Assembly (NCBI RefSeq): GCF_046098205.1
Contig: NZ_JBJURJ010000024.1
Coordinates: 38,018 to 102,017 of the forward strand
Reading direction: 5' to 3'
Origin: Paenibacillus_AR mesotrionivorans
GTDB lineage: Bacteria > Bacillota > Bacilli > Paenibacillales > NBRC-103111
DNA: 64,000 bases
Positions within the stretch are counted from its first letter, which is position 1, and every line of letters begins with the position of its first letter. The notes beneath the pieces were generated by a model. That model ran no database searches and was not told where the DNA came from. It saw nothing but the letters and a program-made list of their open reading frames with translations. Below, in pieces: positions 17,522-26,090 of the stretch. Both the position numbers and the translations under genes were made by a program.

Positions 17522-17839
17522 ATGGCAGGAAAGATTCGCATAGAGGATGTCCAGAAGCTCGTGGGCAAACAGGTGTATTGCTTGAAAAAGGATGGCAGCG
17601 TGGCTTCCGGCAAGCTTGTCCGCATCTCCAGCGGCGGCCGGCTCCATCTTCTCCAGAAAAAAGGCAAGGCCCGGACCAAAGCGGTTCTTCCGCTGGTGCT
17701 GTTCGACCTTCTGGCCATCGGCACTGGACCGTATGCGTATGGTGGATATGGTTATCCCGGTTACGGCTATGGCGGGGGCTTCGGAGGCGGTTTCGGTTAT
17801 CCCGGCTACGGCTTCGGAGGCGGCTTCCCTTTCATTTAA
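17522..17839 (+). CDS. small Sm-like-headed protein with Gly/Tyr-rich tail
   Basis: 105 residues. Residues 8-60 (VGKQVYCLKKDGSVASGKLVRI) look like a small SH3/Sm-type beta barrel; then comes a hydrophobic LPLVLFDLLAIG and a 38-residue tail of Gly, Tyr and Phe with repeats of the YGYPGYG and GGGFGG type. Tyr/Gly-rich tails are typical of spore coat or crust proteins, and a CATAGAAT word near 17474 resembles a sporulation sigma -10, but neither proves the role. GGAGGAGAGCGCA precedes the ATG. Confidence 0.7.
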   Translation: MAGKIRIEDVQKLVGKQVYCLKKDGSVASGKLVRISSGGRLHLLQKKGKARTKAVLPLVLFDLLAIGTGPYAYGGYGYPGYGYGGGFGGGFGYPGYGFGGGFPFI

Positions 17840-17974
17840 GGAACGCAGGCTGGCGGCTATCTGGCCGGCAGCCTTTCTTTTTCATAGGGTCCTCCGGATT
17901 GACATGGTCGGGCAGGCATGTTTTCATAATAGCATGGTTCGAAGACTACATACGATTGATTGGAGGCAAGTCCC

Positions 17975-18637
17975 ATGTTTGCCAAACCGGAAGCGATGAT
18001 CTTCGATATGGACGGCACGTTGTTCCAAACGGAGTCTCTGCTGATCCCTGCTTATCATGCCACATTTGATGAAATGCACAGAGAAGGCTCCTACACGGAC
18101 GAAACGCCGGATGAAAACATTATTATTGGTTGCCTGGGGATGCTGCTGCCGGAAATTTGGCGCCGCGTGCTGCCTGATGCCAATGAACAGGTCCGCCAGC
18201 GGGCGGATGAGCTTTTTGTGAGATATGAACTGGAGTATCTGGAAAAAGGGTATGGAGAGCTTTATCCCGGAGTGGCGGAAATTCTGAACCGGCTCAAAGC
18301 TTCGGGCATCCGCCTGTTTGTGGCCAGCAATGGCCTGGAGGGATATGTCCGGGGGGTTGCCCGGATGAAGGGCATCACCCCATTGTTTGAGGAGCTGTAC
18401 AGCGCAGGGGAGCATCAGACCTCCTCCAAGGTGGATCTGGTCCGGCTTTTGCTGGAGCGCCACAACCTCCGTGATGCCTGGATGGTGGGCGACCGTTCCT
18501 CCGACGTGGAGGCGGGGCTGAAGAATAATCTCACGGTCATCGGCTGCGACTATGCCGGTTTTGGTGACGGCTCCGAGCTGGACGGCTCCCATGTGCGCAT
18601 CCGCAGCTTTGCGGAGCTGCCGGATCTGTATGCTTGA
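17975..18637 (+). CDS. HAD-family phosphatase
   Basis: 220 residues, a haloacid dehalogenase superfamily hydrolase of the PpaX/beta-phosphoglucomutase type. Motif I is FDMDGTLF with nucleophile Asp11 and Asp13, motif II FVASNG, motif III a Lys near SSKVDL, motif IV MVGDRSSDVEAG. The helical cap lies between residues 20 and 90. Probable substrate is a small phosphate ester. The ATG at 17975 has GGAGG 8 nt upstream; a TTG at 17960 overlaps that site. Confidence 0.85.
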   Translation: MFAKPEAMIFDMDGTLFQTESLLIPAYHATFDEMHREGSYTDETPDENIIIGCLGMLLPEIWRRVLPDANEQVRQRADELFVRYELEYLEKGYGELYPGVAEILNRLKASGIRLFVASNGLEGYVRGVARMKGITPLFEELYSAGEHQTSSKVDLVRLLLERHNLRDAWMVGDRSSDVEAGLKNNLTVIGCDYAGFGDGSELDGSHVRIRSFAELPDLYA

Positions 18638-18667
18638 GGAAAACCAACTCCATATCGCGTGTATGGC

Positions 18668-18710
18668 AAAAGCAGGACCTTCGGTGGTAAACCGGTGGTC
18701 CTGCTTTTTT
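18668..18710. terminator. bidirectional terminator
   Basis: AAAAGCAGGACC pairs with GGTCCTGCTTTT; an inner CGGT/ACCG extends the stem. It separates the HAD gene from the facing YheC/D block. Confidence 0.9.
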
Positions 18711-18742
18711 GAATAGGATGATGCTTCCTAAGCACTCTCGGG

Positions 18743-19837
18743 CTAGCCGTTCTGGCGCTTATAGAGATACAGGGCATATTCCAGTGGCCGCTCGATGGCC
18801 TTCTGATAGATATCCTTGTTGCCAATGCGGGCGAAAACCTCCCGGGCGGGCTTGGGATTGATCTCCAGGAGCCATACCTTGCCCCGTTCGTCAATGGCAA
18901 TATCCAGAGCCAGCTCGCACAAGGAGCCGAATTGCTTCTCCAGATGCTCTGCCGTCAGAAAGGCCAGTCGTTCCATATCGCCGGTGATGGTCTTCACCCG
19001 GGCTGCGGAGCCAAACCTGGCCCGCAGCAGCTTTTCCGTGGGAACGGCGGAGCCCCCTCCGTGCAGGTTGGAGGTAACGCTGTGCCTGGCCCCGATGCGG
19101 CCGGCGCTGCCGGTGACCTTCCATTGCCCGGTGCCGTCCTTTTGGATCAGGAGCCGGAAATCATGAATCCGCCCGTCCTTCAGCGCAATCCGGATTCCCT
19201 GCTGGACCAGGTATCGGGGATACAGCTTCCACCTGCCCAGTCGGGTGCCCAGTTGGGTGCGGGAAACGGTGAAGGGGGCGATGATCTTGCGGCTTTTTTC
19301 CCTGCCCTGGACCCGGAGATTCCCGTTTTCCAGACGCTCGATCCGCAGGATCCCCCGCCCGCCTGTGCCGTCAATGGGCTTCACATAGACCAGTCCATGA
19401 TGGTCCAGCATATGGAGAATATCTGAAGGATTCTGATACTGGGCCGTTTCCGGCAAATAAGGCTTCAGCCGGCGGTTCCGGCTGAGATTTTGATGCATGC
19501 TCCACTTGTGCACCAACGGGCGGCTCATGTATAGAAGCTGGGGATGCTCCGCCCGGAACTTGCGCAGGAGAGGAAACCGGTAATTCCGCTGGTAGCGGCA
19601 CCGGTCATACACAATATCCGGGAAGTCGGAGAGCTTCCGTTCCCATTTGTTAAGCTCCTTGTTATATACCCACGCGCGGAGCTGCTTGCCGTCCGGAGTT
19701 ACATCCTCGGGGGTAAAGACAAACAGCTCCAGCCCGATTTTGTCGGCAGTATGGCTCAGCTTGCGGAAATATGACAACTCTTCGATCCTGCCGCCGTCAA
19801 GATACAGGGTCATGACGCCCAGAGTAGGAGTCGGCAT
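18743..19837 (-). CDS. YheC/YheD-family ATP-grasp protein, last gene of the block
   Basis: 364 residues. The N-terminal part contains FVFTPEDV and PDIVYDRC; the ATP-grasp part has LVYVKPIDGTGGRGI, RYLVQQGIRI, DFRLLIQKDGTGQWKVTG and LALDIAIDERGKVWLLEINPKP with the acidic metal ligands. The family is associated with the spore coat; its ligation substrate is unknown. The ATG at 19837 was preferred to an in-frame GTG at 19846 because AGGTGATC, matching the 16S tail, is placed ideally before it. Its start lies 6 bp past the upstream stop. Confidence 0.87.
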   Translation of the reverse strand: MPTPTLGVMTLYLDGGRIEELSYFRKLSHTADKIGLELFVFTPEDVTPDGKQLRAWVYNKELNKWERKLSDFPDIVYDRCRYQRNYRFPLLRKFRAEHPQLLYMSRPLVHKWSMHQNLSRNRRLKPYLPETAQYQNPSDILHMLDHHGLVYVKPIDGTGGRGILRIERLENGNLRVQGREKSRKIIAPFTVSRTQLGTRLGRWKLYPRYLVQQGIRIALKDGRIHDFRLLIQKDGTGQWKVTGSAGRIGARHSVTSNLHGGGSAVPTEKLLRARFGSAARVKTITGDMERLAFLTAEHLEKQFGSLCELALDIAIDERGKVWLLEINPKPAREVFARIGNKDIYQKAIERPLEYALYLYKRQNG

Positions 19838-19842
19838 ACGGA

Positions 19843-20967
19843 TCACCTGCTCTTTTTTCGGGATTTGGCCATAAATTGGCTGTATTCGATCAGACGCTCC
19901 AGCGAACGTTTGCGGATATCCGGCTCGTCAAACTTCATCGGACGGGAGTTGGCCTCAAAAAACCAGATTTGTCCGGTGGTATCCACACCCAAATCCATGG
20001 ACATTTCGCCAAGGGAATGGCCGGAGGCCTTCTCGATTTGTCGCGCAATGGATAAGGCGGAGATTCTGGCCTTGAACAAGGTATGGCGGGCGGCCTCCGG
20101 TCCCAGAGCGGCGGTCAGCACCGTTTCGGGCTGATGGATGGAGCCGCCTCTGGGAACATGGGTGGTAATGGAGGATTTCCCGGCTACCCGGGCGCCGATC
20201 CCCGACAGGCTCCATTCCCCTTGGCCGTTCTTCTGCACCAGCACCCGCAAATCGAAGGGACGGTCCTCGTACCGGGCCAGCTCAATGCCCTGCTGCACGA
20301 TGTATTCCTCCGCCCCGGCCTGCCCCTTGACGGAGCTCCATAAGCGGGGGAAAGCCGGATAGGAGGTGGCTTTGCTGTTTTTGGTGGCCTGCACCCGCAG
20401 CACAAAGGCATCGGGTTTGGTTTTGCTCCGTTCCACCCGCATAATACCTGCTCCAGCCTTGCCCTTCACCGGCTTCAGGTAGACCACCGGGAAGAGGGCC
20501 AGCATGGCTTCCAGATCGGAAGGTCCGAAGAGTCGCCTGGTGGACGGCACATACTTGCGGGTCTGCTTGGATTTGTTCAGCCATTCGAACAAGGTCCATT
20601 TGTAGAAAAAGGAGGGATTGAACAGCCGGACACGGGAGTGCTTCAAGCAAGCCTTCAGAAGCTGCTGCACCTCTGGACGCTGTTCCTCCTTGCGGTTGGG
20701 GATCCGGTTATAGATAACCTGCGGAAACGGGAAGCTTCCCTGGCTCCATGAGCGGCTTTCGGAATGGTATTGAAACCCGTTGATGCGTTTTTGTCCCAGC
20801 TTCACGTCTGTTACCCTCGTTACATACACCATCATCCCGCGCTCCCGGCCGGTTTTGATCAGATCGATAAAATTCTGGTGGTTGCCCCGGAAAGGGCGCT
20901 TCTCATCCTCCACCGTCAATATCGCCATGACCTGCTGCGGGGAGCCGTCATGAAGCACAATGCCCAT
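19843..20967 (-). CDS. YheC/YheD-family ATP-grasp protein
   Basis: 374 residues: an N-terminal half with VYVTRVTDVK and PQVIYNRIPNRK, then an ATP-grasp half with VVYLKPVKGKAGAGI, YIVQQGIELARYEDRPFDLR and SMDLGVDTTGQIWFFEANSRP. All catalytic-core residues seem present. GAGGAGGGAGGG precedes the ATG, which follows the upstream stop codon directly, so it is cotranscribed with the paralogue at 20968. Confidence 0.87.
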   Translation of the reverse strand: MGIVLHDGSPQQVMAILTVEDEKRPFRGNHQNFIDLIKTGRERGMMVYVTRVTDVKLGQKRINGFQYHSESRSWSQGSFPFPQVIYNRIPNRKEEQRPEVQQLLKACLKHSRVRLFNPSFFYKWTLFEWLNKSKQTRKYVPSTRRLFGPSDLEAMLALFPVVYLKPVKGKAGAGIMRVERSKTKPDAFVLRVQATKNSKATSYPAFPRLWSSVKGQAGAEEYIVQQGIELARYEDRPFDLRVLVQKNGQGEWSLSGIGARVAGKSSITTHVPRGGSIHQPETVLTAALGPEAARHTLFKARISALSIARQIEKASGHSLGEMSMDLGVDTTGQIWFFEANSRPMKFDEPDIRKRSLERLIEYSQFMAKSRKKSR

Positions 20968-22341
20968 TTATCCCTCCCTCCTCGCACGGAATCGGCTCAG
21001 ATAGAGGCAATGGTTGAACAGATGAGTCAGGGTGGCTTTGCCGGAGGCCTTCAGAGCCGGGTGCTTGAAGATGGAACGGCCGGGTTTGGCATTGGCCTCG
21101 AACATCCAGATCCGGTCGTTCTGGTCGATACCCAGATCGAAGCCCAGCTCACCCAGCGGGTGATTGTACCGGCGCTCAATGGCCTCCGCCAGCTTGATGG
21201 CGGTTTCCTTGGCCGTATCCAGCATGCTGTCCGCCTTGGAAGCCCCGTACACCCGGGTTAAGGCTTGCTCCGGGGTCAAGAGCTCGCCGCCGTTGCGGAT
21301 GTGCGTGGTTACACTGCCCCTTCCCGCCCGTTTGGCGCCGATCCCGGCAGGCACCCATTGGTTCACGCCGTTTTTGGTCATGTGGAAGCGGAAATCCAAC
21401 GGGCAGCCGTCCAGCTCAATGAGGCGGATGCCCTGCTGCACCACATAATGCTGGAGATTGATATTATGCCTCCGCAGCAGCTTCATCAGGCCGTCAAAGC
21501 TGCCGAAGCGGATCAGCATATTCGAGCCGTTCCGCCGGAAGCGGGCGAAGTAACCCCGGCCTTGGGTGTAGGTCAGCCGGTAGATGCCGATGCCGAGGCT
21601 TCCCCCGGTGGGCTTCAGATAGAGAAATTTATGCTTCTCCATCAGGCGGCGGATTTCTTCAGGGGAAGGGTTGATGGCCGATTCCGGCACATGCCGCTCG
21701 GCATCGCTTTCCCCGTCCAGAAGGCGGTATACATCCCACTTGTCGAAGAAGCTCCAGTTGAAGAGGGGAATGCGTCTGCGCACAAAACGCTCCTTGAAAT
21801 TTTCCATGCTGGCCAGCTTCTCGGCCCGGCGGCTGGGCAGGCGGTTGTATACGACATCGGGAAGCGGGAAGGTTTTGCGGATCCACTTGCCGTCCGCGCC
21901 AATGGTGTAGCCTGAAACCTCGCCTGCATCCCAGTTGACCTGGTTGGGGGAAAAGGCCACATGGAATGCCTTGTCGCGGCCTGTGGCGAAGATTTCCCGG
22001 ATGAAGCCGGTGCGGGAGCCGAAGGGGGCACCCGAGCCGCCGTCGGTGCTGGTAAGAATGCCGATAACCGGCCCCAGCTGCAGCTCGCCTGAGCCGTTGC
22101 TTTTAATCAGGCATTTGCCGGTGCGGGGCAGACGGAGGTCGGCCACCAGATTGACGGGCAGCGTAATGGTATTATCCTGGCGGTTAACGGTTCGCAGGGT
22201 GACCCCGGCGGATTTGCCGCCGATTTTCAGAGTCCCGCTCCGCCCGGAGGAGATCTGCAGGAATTTGGCCAACGGCCGGCTCAAGATCACCGTCCGTCCG
22301 GGCTGGCGATTGATCGTGATGGAGCATGTCGTAAAGCTCAT
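20968..22341 (-). CDS. YheC/YheD-family ATP-grasp protein with extra N-terminal domain
   Basis: 457 residues. About 100 N-terminal residues form an added beta-rich domain (TINRQPGRTVILSRPLAKFL), shared with the 456-residue paralogue at 23789 and missing from the shorter ones. The rest is ATP-grasp, with FLYLKPTGGSLGIGIYR, HYVVQQGIRLI and LGFDLGIDQNDRIWMFEANAKP. The ATG at 22341 lies 7 nt after AGGAGG; a longer frame to 22434 runs through a hairpin repeat and was rejected. It begins the second half of the block, after a 262-bp gap. Confidence 0.87.
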   Translation of the reverse strand: MSFTTCSITINRQPGRTVILSRPLAKFLQISSGRSGTLKIGGKSAGVTLRTVNRQDNTITLPVNLVADLRLPRTGKCLIKSNGSGELQLGPVIGILTSTDGGSGAPFGSRTGFIREIFATGRDKAFHVAFSPNQVNWDAGEVSGYTIGADGKWIRKTFPLPDVVYNRLPSRRAEKLASMENFKERFVRRRIPLFNWSFFDKWDVYRLLDGESDAERHVPESAINPSPEEIRRLMEKHKFLYLKPTGGSLGIGIYRLTYTQGRGYFARFRRNGSNMLIRFGSFDGLMKLLRRHNINLQHYVVQQGIRLIELDGCPLDFRFHMTKNGVNQWVPAGIGAKRAGRGSVTTHIRNGGELLTPEQALTRVYGASKADSMLDTAKETAIKLAEAIERRYNHPLGELGFDLGIDQNDRIWMFEANAKPGRSIFKHPALKASGKATLTHLFNHCLYLSRFRARREG

Positions 22342-22603
22342 GGTGGAACCTCCTAAGGGCTTTCCGACAGGAAAGCCTGCGTCGTAAGCATAAGCTTTGG
22401 TTTTCGCACAAGCGAAAACTGGCATCGAAAGCATAAGCTAAGGGCTTTCCGACAGAAAGCCGAATGTCTTTCGGAATAGGATATAAAATGTTTGCTATTC
22501 CTGATTTGAGCCTGTTTTAGAGATCAAAATGATGAAAAAGCGATCATTTTATGCTCCCGTTGGATGCAATAGGCGAGTAAACATGTTTGAATCTGCGACC
22601 TCT
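22342..22603. repeat. hairpin repeat cluster (family 2) in a 262-bp gap
   Basis: Three small hairpins alternate with a conserved word: GGCTTTCC-GACA-GGAAAGCC (22358-22377), GTTTTCGC-ACAA-GCGAAAAC (22400-22419), and GGCTTTCC-GACA-GAAAGCC (22443-22461). After the first two comes TCG, T or A, AAGCATAAGCT. Related copies lie at 41859-42042. The remainder of the gap is AT-rich and shows no gene. Confidence 0.85.
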
Positions 22604-23767
22604 TTAAGGAATACAAATCAGCGGTTTGGGTCGTGCTTGCTTCCCGTCCGGACGGAGGCTGGTCCGCGAGAGGATGTAGCAGGCGTAGGCGATGGGATTA
22701 CGCTCCGCTTGCAGCAGCAGCTTCTCCTGGCCCAGCTTGCGGAAGATGGAGCGCCCCGGCTTGGTGTTGGCCTCGATAATCCACACCTGGCCCTCCCGGT
22801 CCACACCCAGATCCAGTCCCAGCTCCGCCATTCTGCCGTTGCAGGCCTCCAACGCGGCTGGAATCCGCCGGACCAGCATCCGCATCGTCTCCAGAAGCTC
22901 CGCTGCCCGGGCACTGCCGAATTGCTGACTCAGCCATTCGTCAACCTCTACTGCTGAACCCCCGCCGTGTAAGTTGGAGGTCATACTCCCCGAGGCGCCT
23001 ACCCGGGCGCCCATTCCTGTGAGCTCCCAGAGCCCTCTGCCGTTCTTCTGAACCAGGGCCCGGATGTCCCAGGCTTCGCCGGAGGGGGCGGCCAGCTCCA
23101 GGTAGGGCTGCATCAGGTAGGGGCGTCGGCCCATAAAACCTCCCAGCCATTGGACAAACCCCGCTTCGCGGGCGAATTCCAGGTCAACCGGCTGATTGGC
23201 CGGATCCCGGGCCCGCACGCGCCAGCCGTGCCCAGTCCGTTCCGCCAGAACGGTGCCCTTGCCTTGGGAGCCGCTGACCGGCTTCAAGAAGATGCGTTTT
23301 TCCTGCCGAAGCTGGCGGACTGCTTCTTCCGGCCCGGAAATTTTCACAGTCCGCGGCAGGTACGGACGGAGAACCGGGTCCCGCCGCAGGAAATGCAGCA
23401 TCTCCCACTTGCTTTTCAGCCCGTAACCCAGATATGGCGCCTGCTTGAGGGAGCACAATCTGCGGACCGCCTGCCGGTGGGCTTCGTAGGACGTTTTGCT
23501 GCTGAAAAAGGCTCTGTCGTAAATCAGGTCCGGCAGCGGATAAAGGCGCTTCTCCCAGCCGCCCTCCGGGCTCCAGCCGTATCCCTCCACAGTCATCTCC
23601 GCTTCATTCACATCCTGCGGAGAGAACACAAAGACCTCCGCCCCGCAGGAATGCCCTGCGGCGCATAAGCTTTCATGGAATCTGGTTTCGCCGAAGGGGG
23701 GGATTTGGCCACTCCGGAATTCGCCGGCCATTACGCCGATATAGTGCCTGCTGTTTTGACGCTTCAT
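22604..23767 (-). CDS. YheC/YheD-family ATP-grasp protein
   Basis: 387 residues. YIGVMAGEFRSGQ opens the protein; PDLIYDRAFF lies in the N-terminal part. The ATP-grasp part has IFLKPVSGSQGKGTVL, YLMQPYLELAAPSGEAWDIR, GSMTSNLHGGGSAV and LGLDLGVDREGQVWIIEANTKP. The GGGSAV and NLHGGG words are shared with the 18743 paralogue, suggesting a closer relation. AGGAGG lies 4 nt before the ATG, and the gene starts 21 bp after its upstream paralogue ends. Confidence 0.86.
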   Translation of the reverse strand: MKRQNSRHYIGVMAGEFRSGQIPPFGETRFHESLCAAGHSCGAEVFVFSPQDVNEAEMTVEGYGWSPEGGWEKRLYPLPDLIYDRAFFSSKTSYEAHRQAVRRLCSLKQAPYLGYGLKSKWEMLHFLRRDPVLRPYLPRTVKISGPEEAVRQLRQEKRIFLKPVSGSQGKGTVLAERTGHGWRVRARDPANQPVDLEFAREAGFVQWLGGFMGRRPYLMQPYLELAAPSGEAWDIRALVQKNGRGLWELTGMGARVGASGSMTSNLHGGGSAVEVDEWLSQQFGSARAAELLETMRMLVRRIPAALEACNGRMAELGLDLGVDREGQVWIIEANTKPGRSIFRKLGQEKLLLQAERNPIAYACYILSRTSLRPDGKQARPKPLICIP

Positions 23768-23788
23768 GAATCCTCCTGCTAGGGGGTG

Positions 23789-25159
23789 TTATTTGCCCCA
23801 TGCGTGTTGGGAATAGAGCACAACCTGCTTCACCGACGGACGGATTTTGCTGTCGCCGGAAGGGGTGTTATCCTCCTTGGAGGGTTTGGAATTAACCTCC
23901 AGAAGCCATACCCGACCTGCCGCATCCACAGCCAAATCGACGCCCAGCTCCGCAAAATGCCCGTCAATGGTGGCATCCACACTTTTGGCGATGGAGAGGG
24001 CGGCAGTCCGCAGCTTGGTGTTTACGCCCGTCCGTACCCCGGAAGGGAGATTGCTGCGGGCAACGGCCTCCGAAACGGGGCTTAGGGTTCCGCCGCGGGC
24101 CAGGTTGGAAACGAAGGTATTGCTGGCGGCCACCCGGGCCACCACGGAGGTGACAGCCCATTCCCCTTCACCGTTCTTCTGCACCAGCGCCCGGAAATCC
24201 ACGGGACGCCCGCCGGTTTCCATCAGCCTAAGCCCCTGCTGAATCTGGTAGCGGCGCTGCTTCATTTTGCCGGAGATGGTCTGGAACAGTTGGGTCAGTG
24301 TAGGGTAATGCTGGCGCTTCACTCCCGCGAGACTGCTGAAGGAGCATTGGTAGCCCCCGCCCTCCGGCTGGGAGGTGATGCGGATGATGCCTTTGCCCAG
24401 GCTGCCGGTGATGGGCTTGAGAAAAACCGTGTTGTATTTTTTGCACATGGTCTTCAGCATTGCGAAATTTTTGAACAGATAGGATTCGGGAAGATAGGCA
24501 TGCACGCCTTTTTCCTTGCGCAGGGCTTGGAATACCTCGGTTTTGTCCAGGTACTTCTCGTTAAAGGCTACCGATCCGTACCGGGTTTTGAGCTCGCGCA
24601 TGAACTGCTGCACCTGGGGTTTGTTCTCCAGCTTGCGGGAGGTTACGCGGTTGTACATCACATTGGGGCACGGGAATGAAGATTTGACCCAGCGCCCCTC
24701 CGACAGCGCCCAGCCCTGGACGGTAGAGGCTTCTCCACCAATGTCATTGGGCGTGAAAAAATAAGCTGCTCCCCCGTGGAGCCTGCAGGCTTCCGTCAAT
24801 TCCGCACAGAAGGCGGTCATGGCGCCGAAGGGGCGGTCCGGGGCATGGGTGTACACCCGGCTCATAAGCACTCCGATTAACGGGCCGATATGAAGCGTGC
24901 GGGATGCGGCGTGGTAAGAGACGCACAGCTTCGTACCGTGGGAAATCGACAGGCTTGCCGCCAACTGGGGGCTCATGCGCAGCGATGCTTGGCTGGACTG
25001 GGTGATGCGGACCTCCCTTCGGGCGGAACCGAATCGAAGCGTCACGGGTTCGCGGAGCGGCAGCTTCAGCTTTTTCAGGAATCCCGCCCCGATGGCAATT
25101 TGTTCCTCCGGGTGAGCGCTGCCGGATTGCAAATACACCGGCAGCTTGATTTTGGCCAT
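23789..25159 (-). CDS. YheC/YheD-family ATP-grasp protein with extra N-terminal domain, first gene of the block
   Basis: 456 residues. An N-terminal beta-rich domain (1-95) like that of the 20968 paralogue is followed by GPLIGVLMSR, CPNVMYNRVTSRK, TVFLKPITGSLGKGIIR, RYQIQQGLRLMETGGRPVDFR and LGVDLAVDAAGRVWLLEVNSKP. It probably heads the five-gene leftward unit 25159 to 18743. AAGGAG stands before the ATG. A weak sigma-E-like promoter lies at 25200-25227. Confidence 0.87.
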   Translation of the reverse strand: MAKIKLPVYLQSGSAHPEEQIAIGAGFLKKLKLPLREPVTLRFGSARREVRITQSSQASLRMSPQLAASLSISHGTKLCVSYHAASRTLHIGPLIGVLMSRVYTHAPDRPFGAMTAFCAELTEACRLHGGAAYFFTPNDIGGEASTVQGWALSEGRWVKSSFPCPNVMYNRVTSRKLENKPQVQQFMRELKTRYGSVAFNEKYLDKTEVFQALRKEKGVHAYLPESYLFKNFAMLKTMCKKYNTVFLKPITGSLGKGIIRITSQPEGGGYQCSFSSLAGVKRQHYPTLTQLFQTISGKMKQRRYQIQQGLRLMETGGRPVDFRALVQKNGEGEWAVTSVVARVAASNTFVSNLARGGTLSPVSEAVARSNLPSGVRTGVNTKLRTAALSIAKSVDATIDGHFAELGVDLAVDAAGRVWLLEVNSKPSKEDNTPSGDSKIRPSVKQVVLYSQHAWGK

Positions 25160-25199
25160 ATGGAAATCTCCTTCCCGGCTCCTTTTAGGATCGCGTATG

Positions 25200-25227
25200 A
25201 GAACATGAGAACTACTCCATCATATGA
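25200..25227 (-). promoter_or_regulatory. weak sigma-E-like promoter for the YheC/D block
   Basis: On the minus strand TCATATG, 13 bp, CATGTTCT, 40 bp before the ATG at 25159. The -35 fits the sigma-E pattern well, the -10 only partly. Confidence 0.3.
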
Positions 25228-25404
25228 GGACATTTGCCCCTTTGTGATTGGATGGCGCCCATCTTGCCTCTCTCTGTCCCCGGTGGACAAGACGCATATC
25301 CGGAAGCCCGGCCTCATAGGCTGTAATAACAGGAGCTTGAAGCCCGGCGGGAACAATGCCAATTGGGCTCAGCCGGGACGATGGAAAAAAGGGGAGAACC
25401 GAAC

Positions 25405-25683
25405 ATGCCATTTTGGAAGCATCTTTTGTATGTGGGCGTTGCAGGAGGTATGCTGCTGTATGCCGTACCGCGGCTGGCGGTAGGAGAGGGGCTGGGGGCG
25501 GGGCCGGTGTTCGGCACCGTGTGGCTCTGCTTCGCTATGCTGGTAATCGCCGCACAGCTCCATGAGCTGCTGGGTGTGGACGCCAAGAAACGGGAGCGGC
25601 TGCGGCAGGTCAAACGGATGAGGAAGTTCAAGTTCCAGCGCAAAGCGGACAGTCTGGCAGAGCGGCTCGGAAAAGGGGCGTAG
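25405..25683 (+). CDS. small membrane protein
   Basis: 92 residues with two hydrophobic segments (about 6-22 and 33-52) and a strongly basic C-terminus (RLRQVKRMRKFKFQRK). Not recognised. Its position before the ytoI-type gene matches that of Bacillus ytpI, but I cannot confirm homology from the sequence. The ATG at 25405 has GGGGAGA upstream. It ends at a clear terminator. Confidence 0.65.
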   Translation: MPFWKHLLYVGVAGGMLLYAVPRLAVGEGLGAGPVFGTVWLCFAMLVIAAQLHELLGVDAKKRERLRQVKRMRKFKFQRKADSLAERLGKGA

Positions 25684-25692
25684 CCCATCAAG

Positions 25693-25720
25693 ACCCGGCG
25701 GGTAGATCGCCGGGTTTTTT
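25693..25720 (+). terminator. rho-independent terminator
   Basis: ACCCGGCG pairs with CGCCGGGT around 7 nt, followed by T residues. Confidence 0.9.
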
Positions 25721-25797
25721 GCATATTTCAGGCGGGAGGGGGATGGGGCACTGGACGAAAGGGGGGCATTGGCGGGCATGAGCGGATCAACGTTGAT

Positions 25798-25984
25798 TCT
25801 AACGAATCTCAGCCACGTTAATTCACCCATTCGGTCCGTTTCGTCTTTTTAACGAATCTGAGGAGCCTTATTGCACCAAAAAGATCCTGAAATGAGCAGG
25901 GAGGGAAGAAATAACGGGGCTCATATTCGTTACATTTCCAAATGCTCTGATTTTCGGGAAGTAAGCTTTGTGAAATTCGTTAGA
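25798..25984. repeat. four-copy dyad element A (word TAACGAATCT)
   Basis: Two direct copies (word at 25800 and 25850) and two inverted copies (word ending at 25931 and 25982): spacing 50-81-51 bp. After the word each copy continues with a looser GAGxxxCxTTAxT body. It is the 407-bp gap before the ytoI-type gene; besides it there is the terminator at 25693 and the promoter at 26014. Confidence 0.85.
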
Positions 25985-26013
25985 GCCAGAAACGGCTGGA
26001 TGCGTTTTTCCTA

Positions 26014-26043
26014 TTGTCGCAGCGGGTGATTCTATACTATAAT
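26014..26043 (+). promoter_or_regulatory. sigma-A promoter for the ytoI-type gene
   Basis: TTGTCG, 18 bp, TATAAT, 47 bp before the ATG at 26091. Confidence 0.6.
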
Positions 26044-26090
26044 TGGGACAATAACAGTATGGTACAGAATCCGGATTTGAGGTGTAACAG

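Noticed and set aside
22342..22434. N-terminal extension of the 20968 YheC/D-type gene
   Set aside because: The extension reads through a hairpin repeat and has no ribosome site; the ATG at 22341 has AGGAGG.
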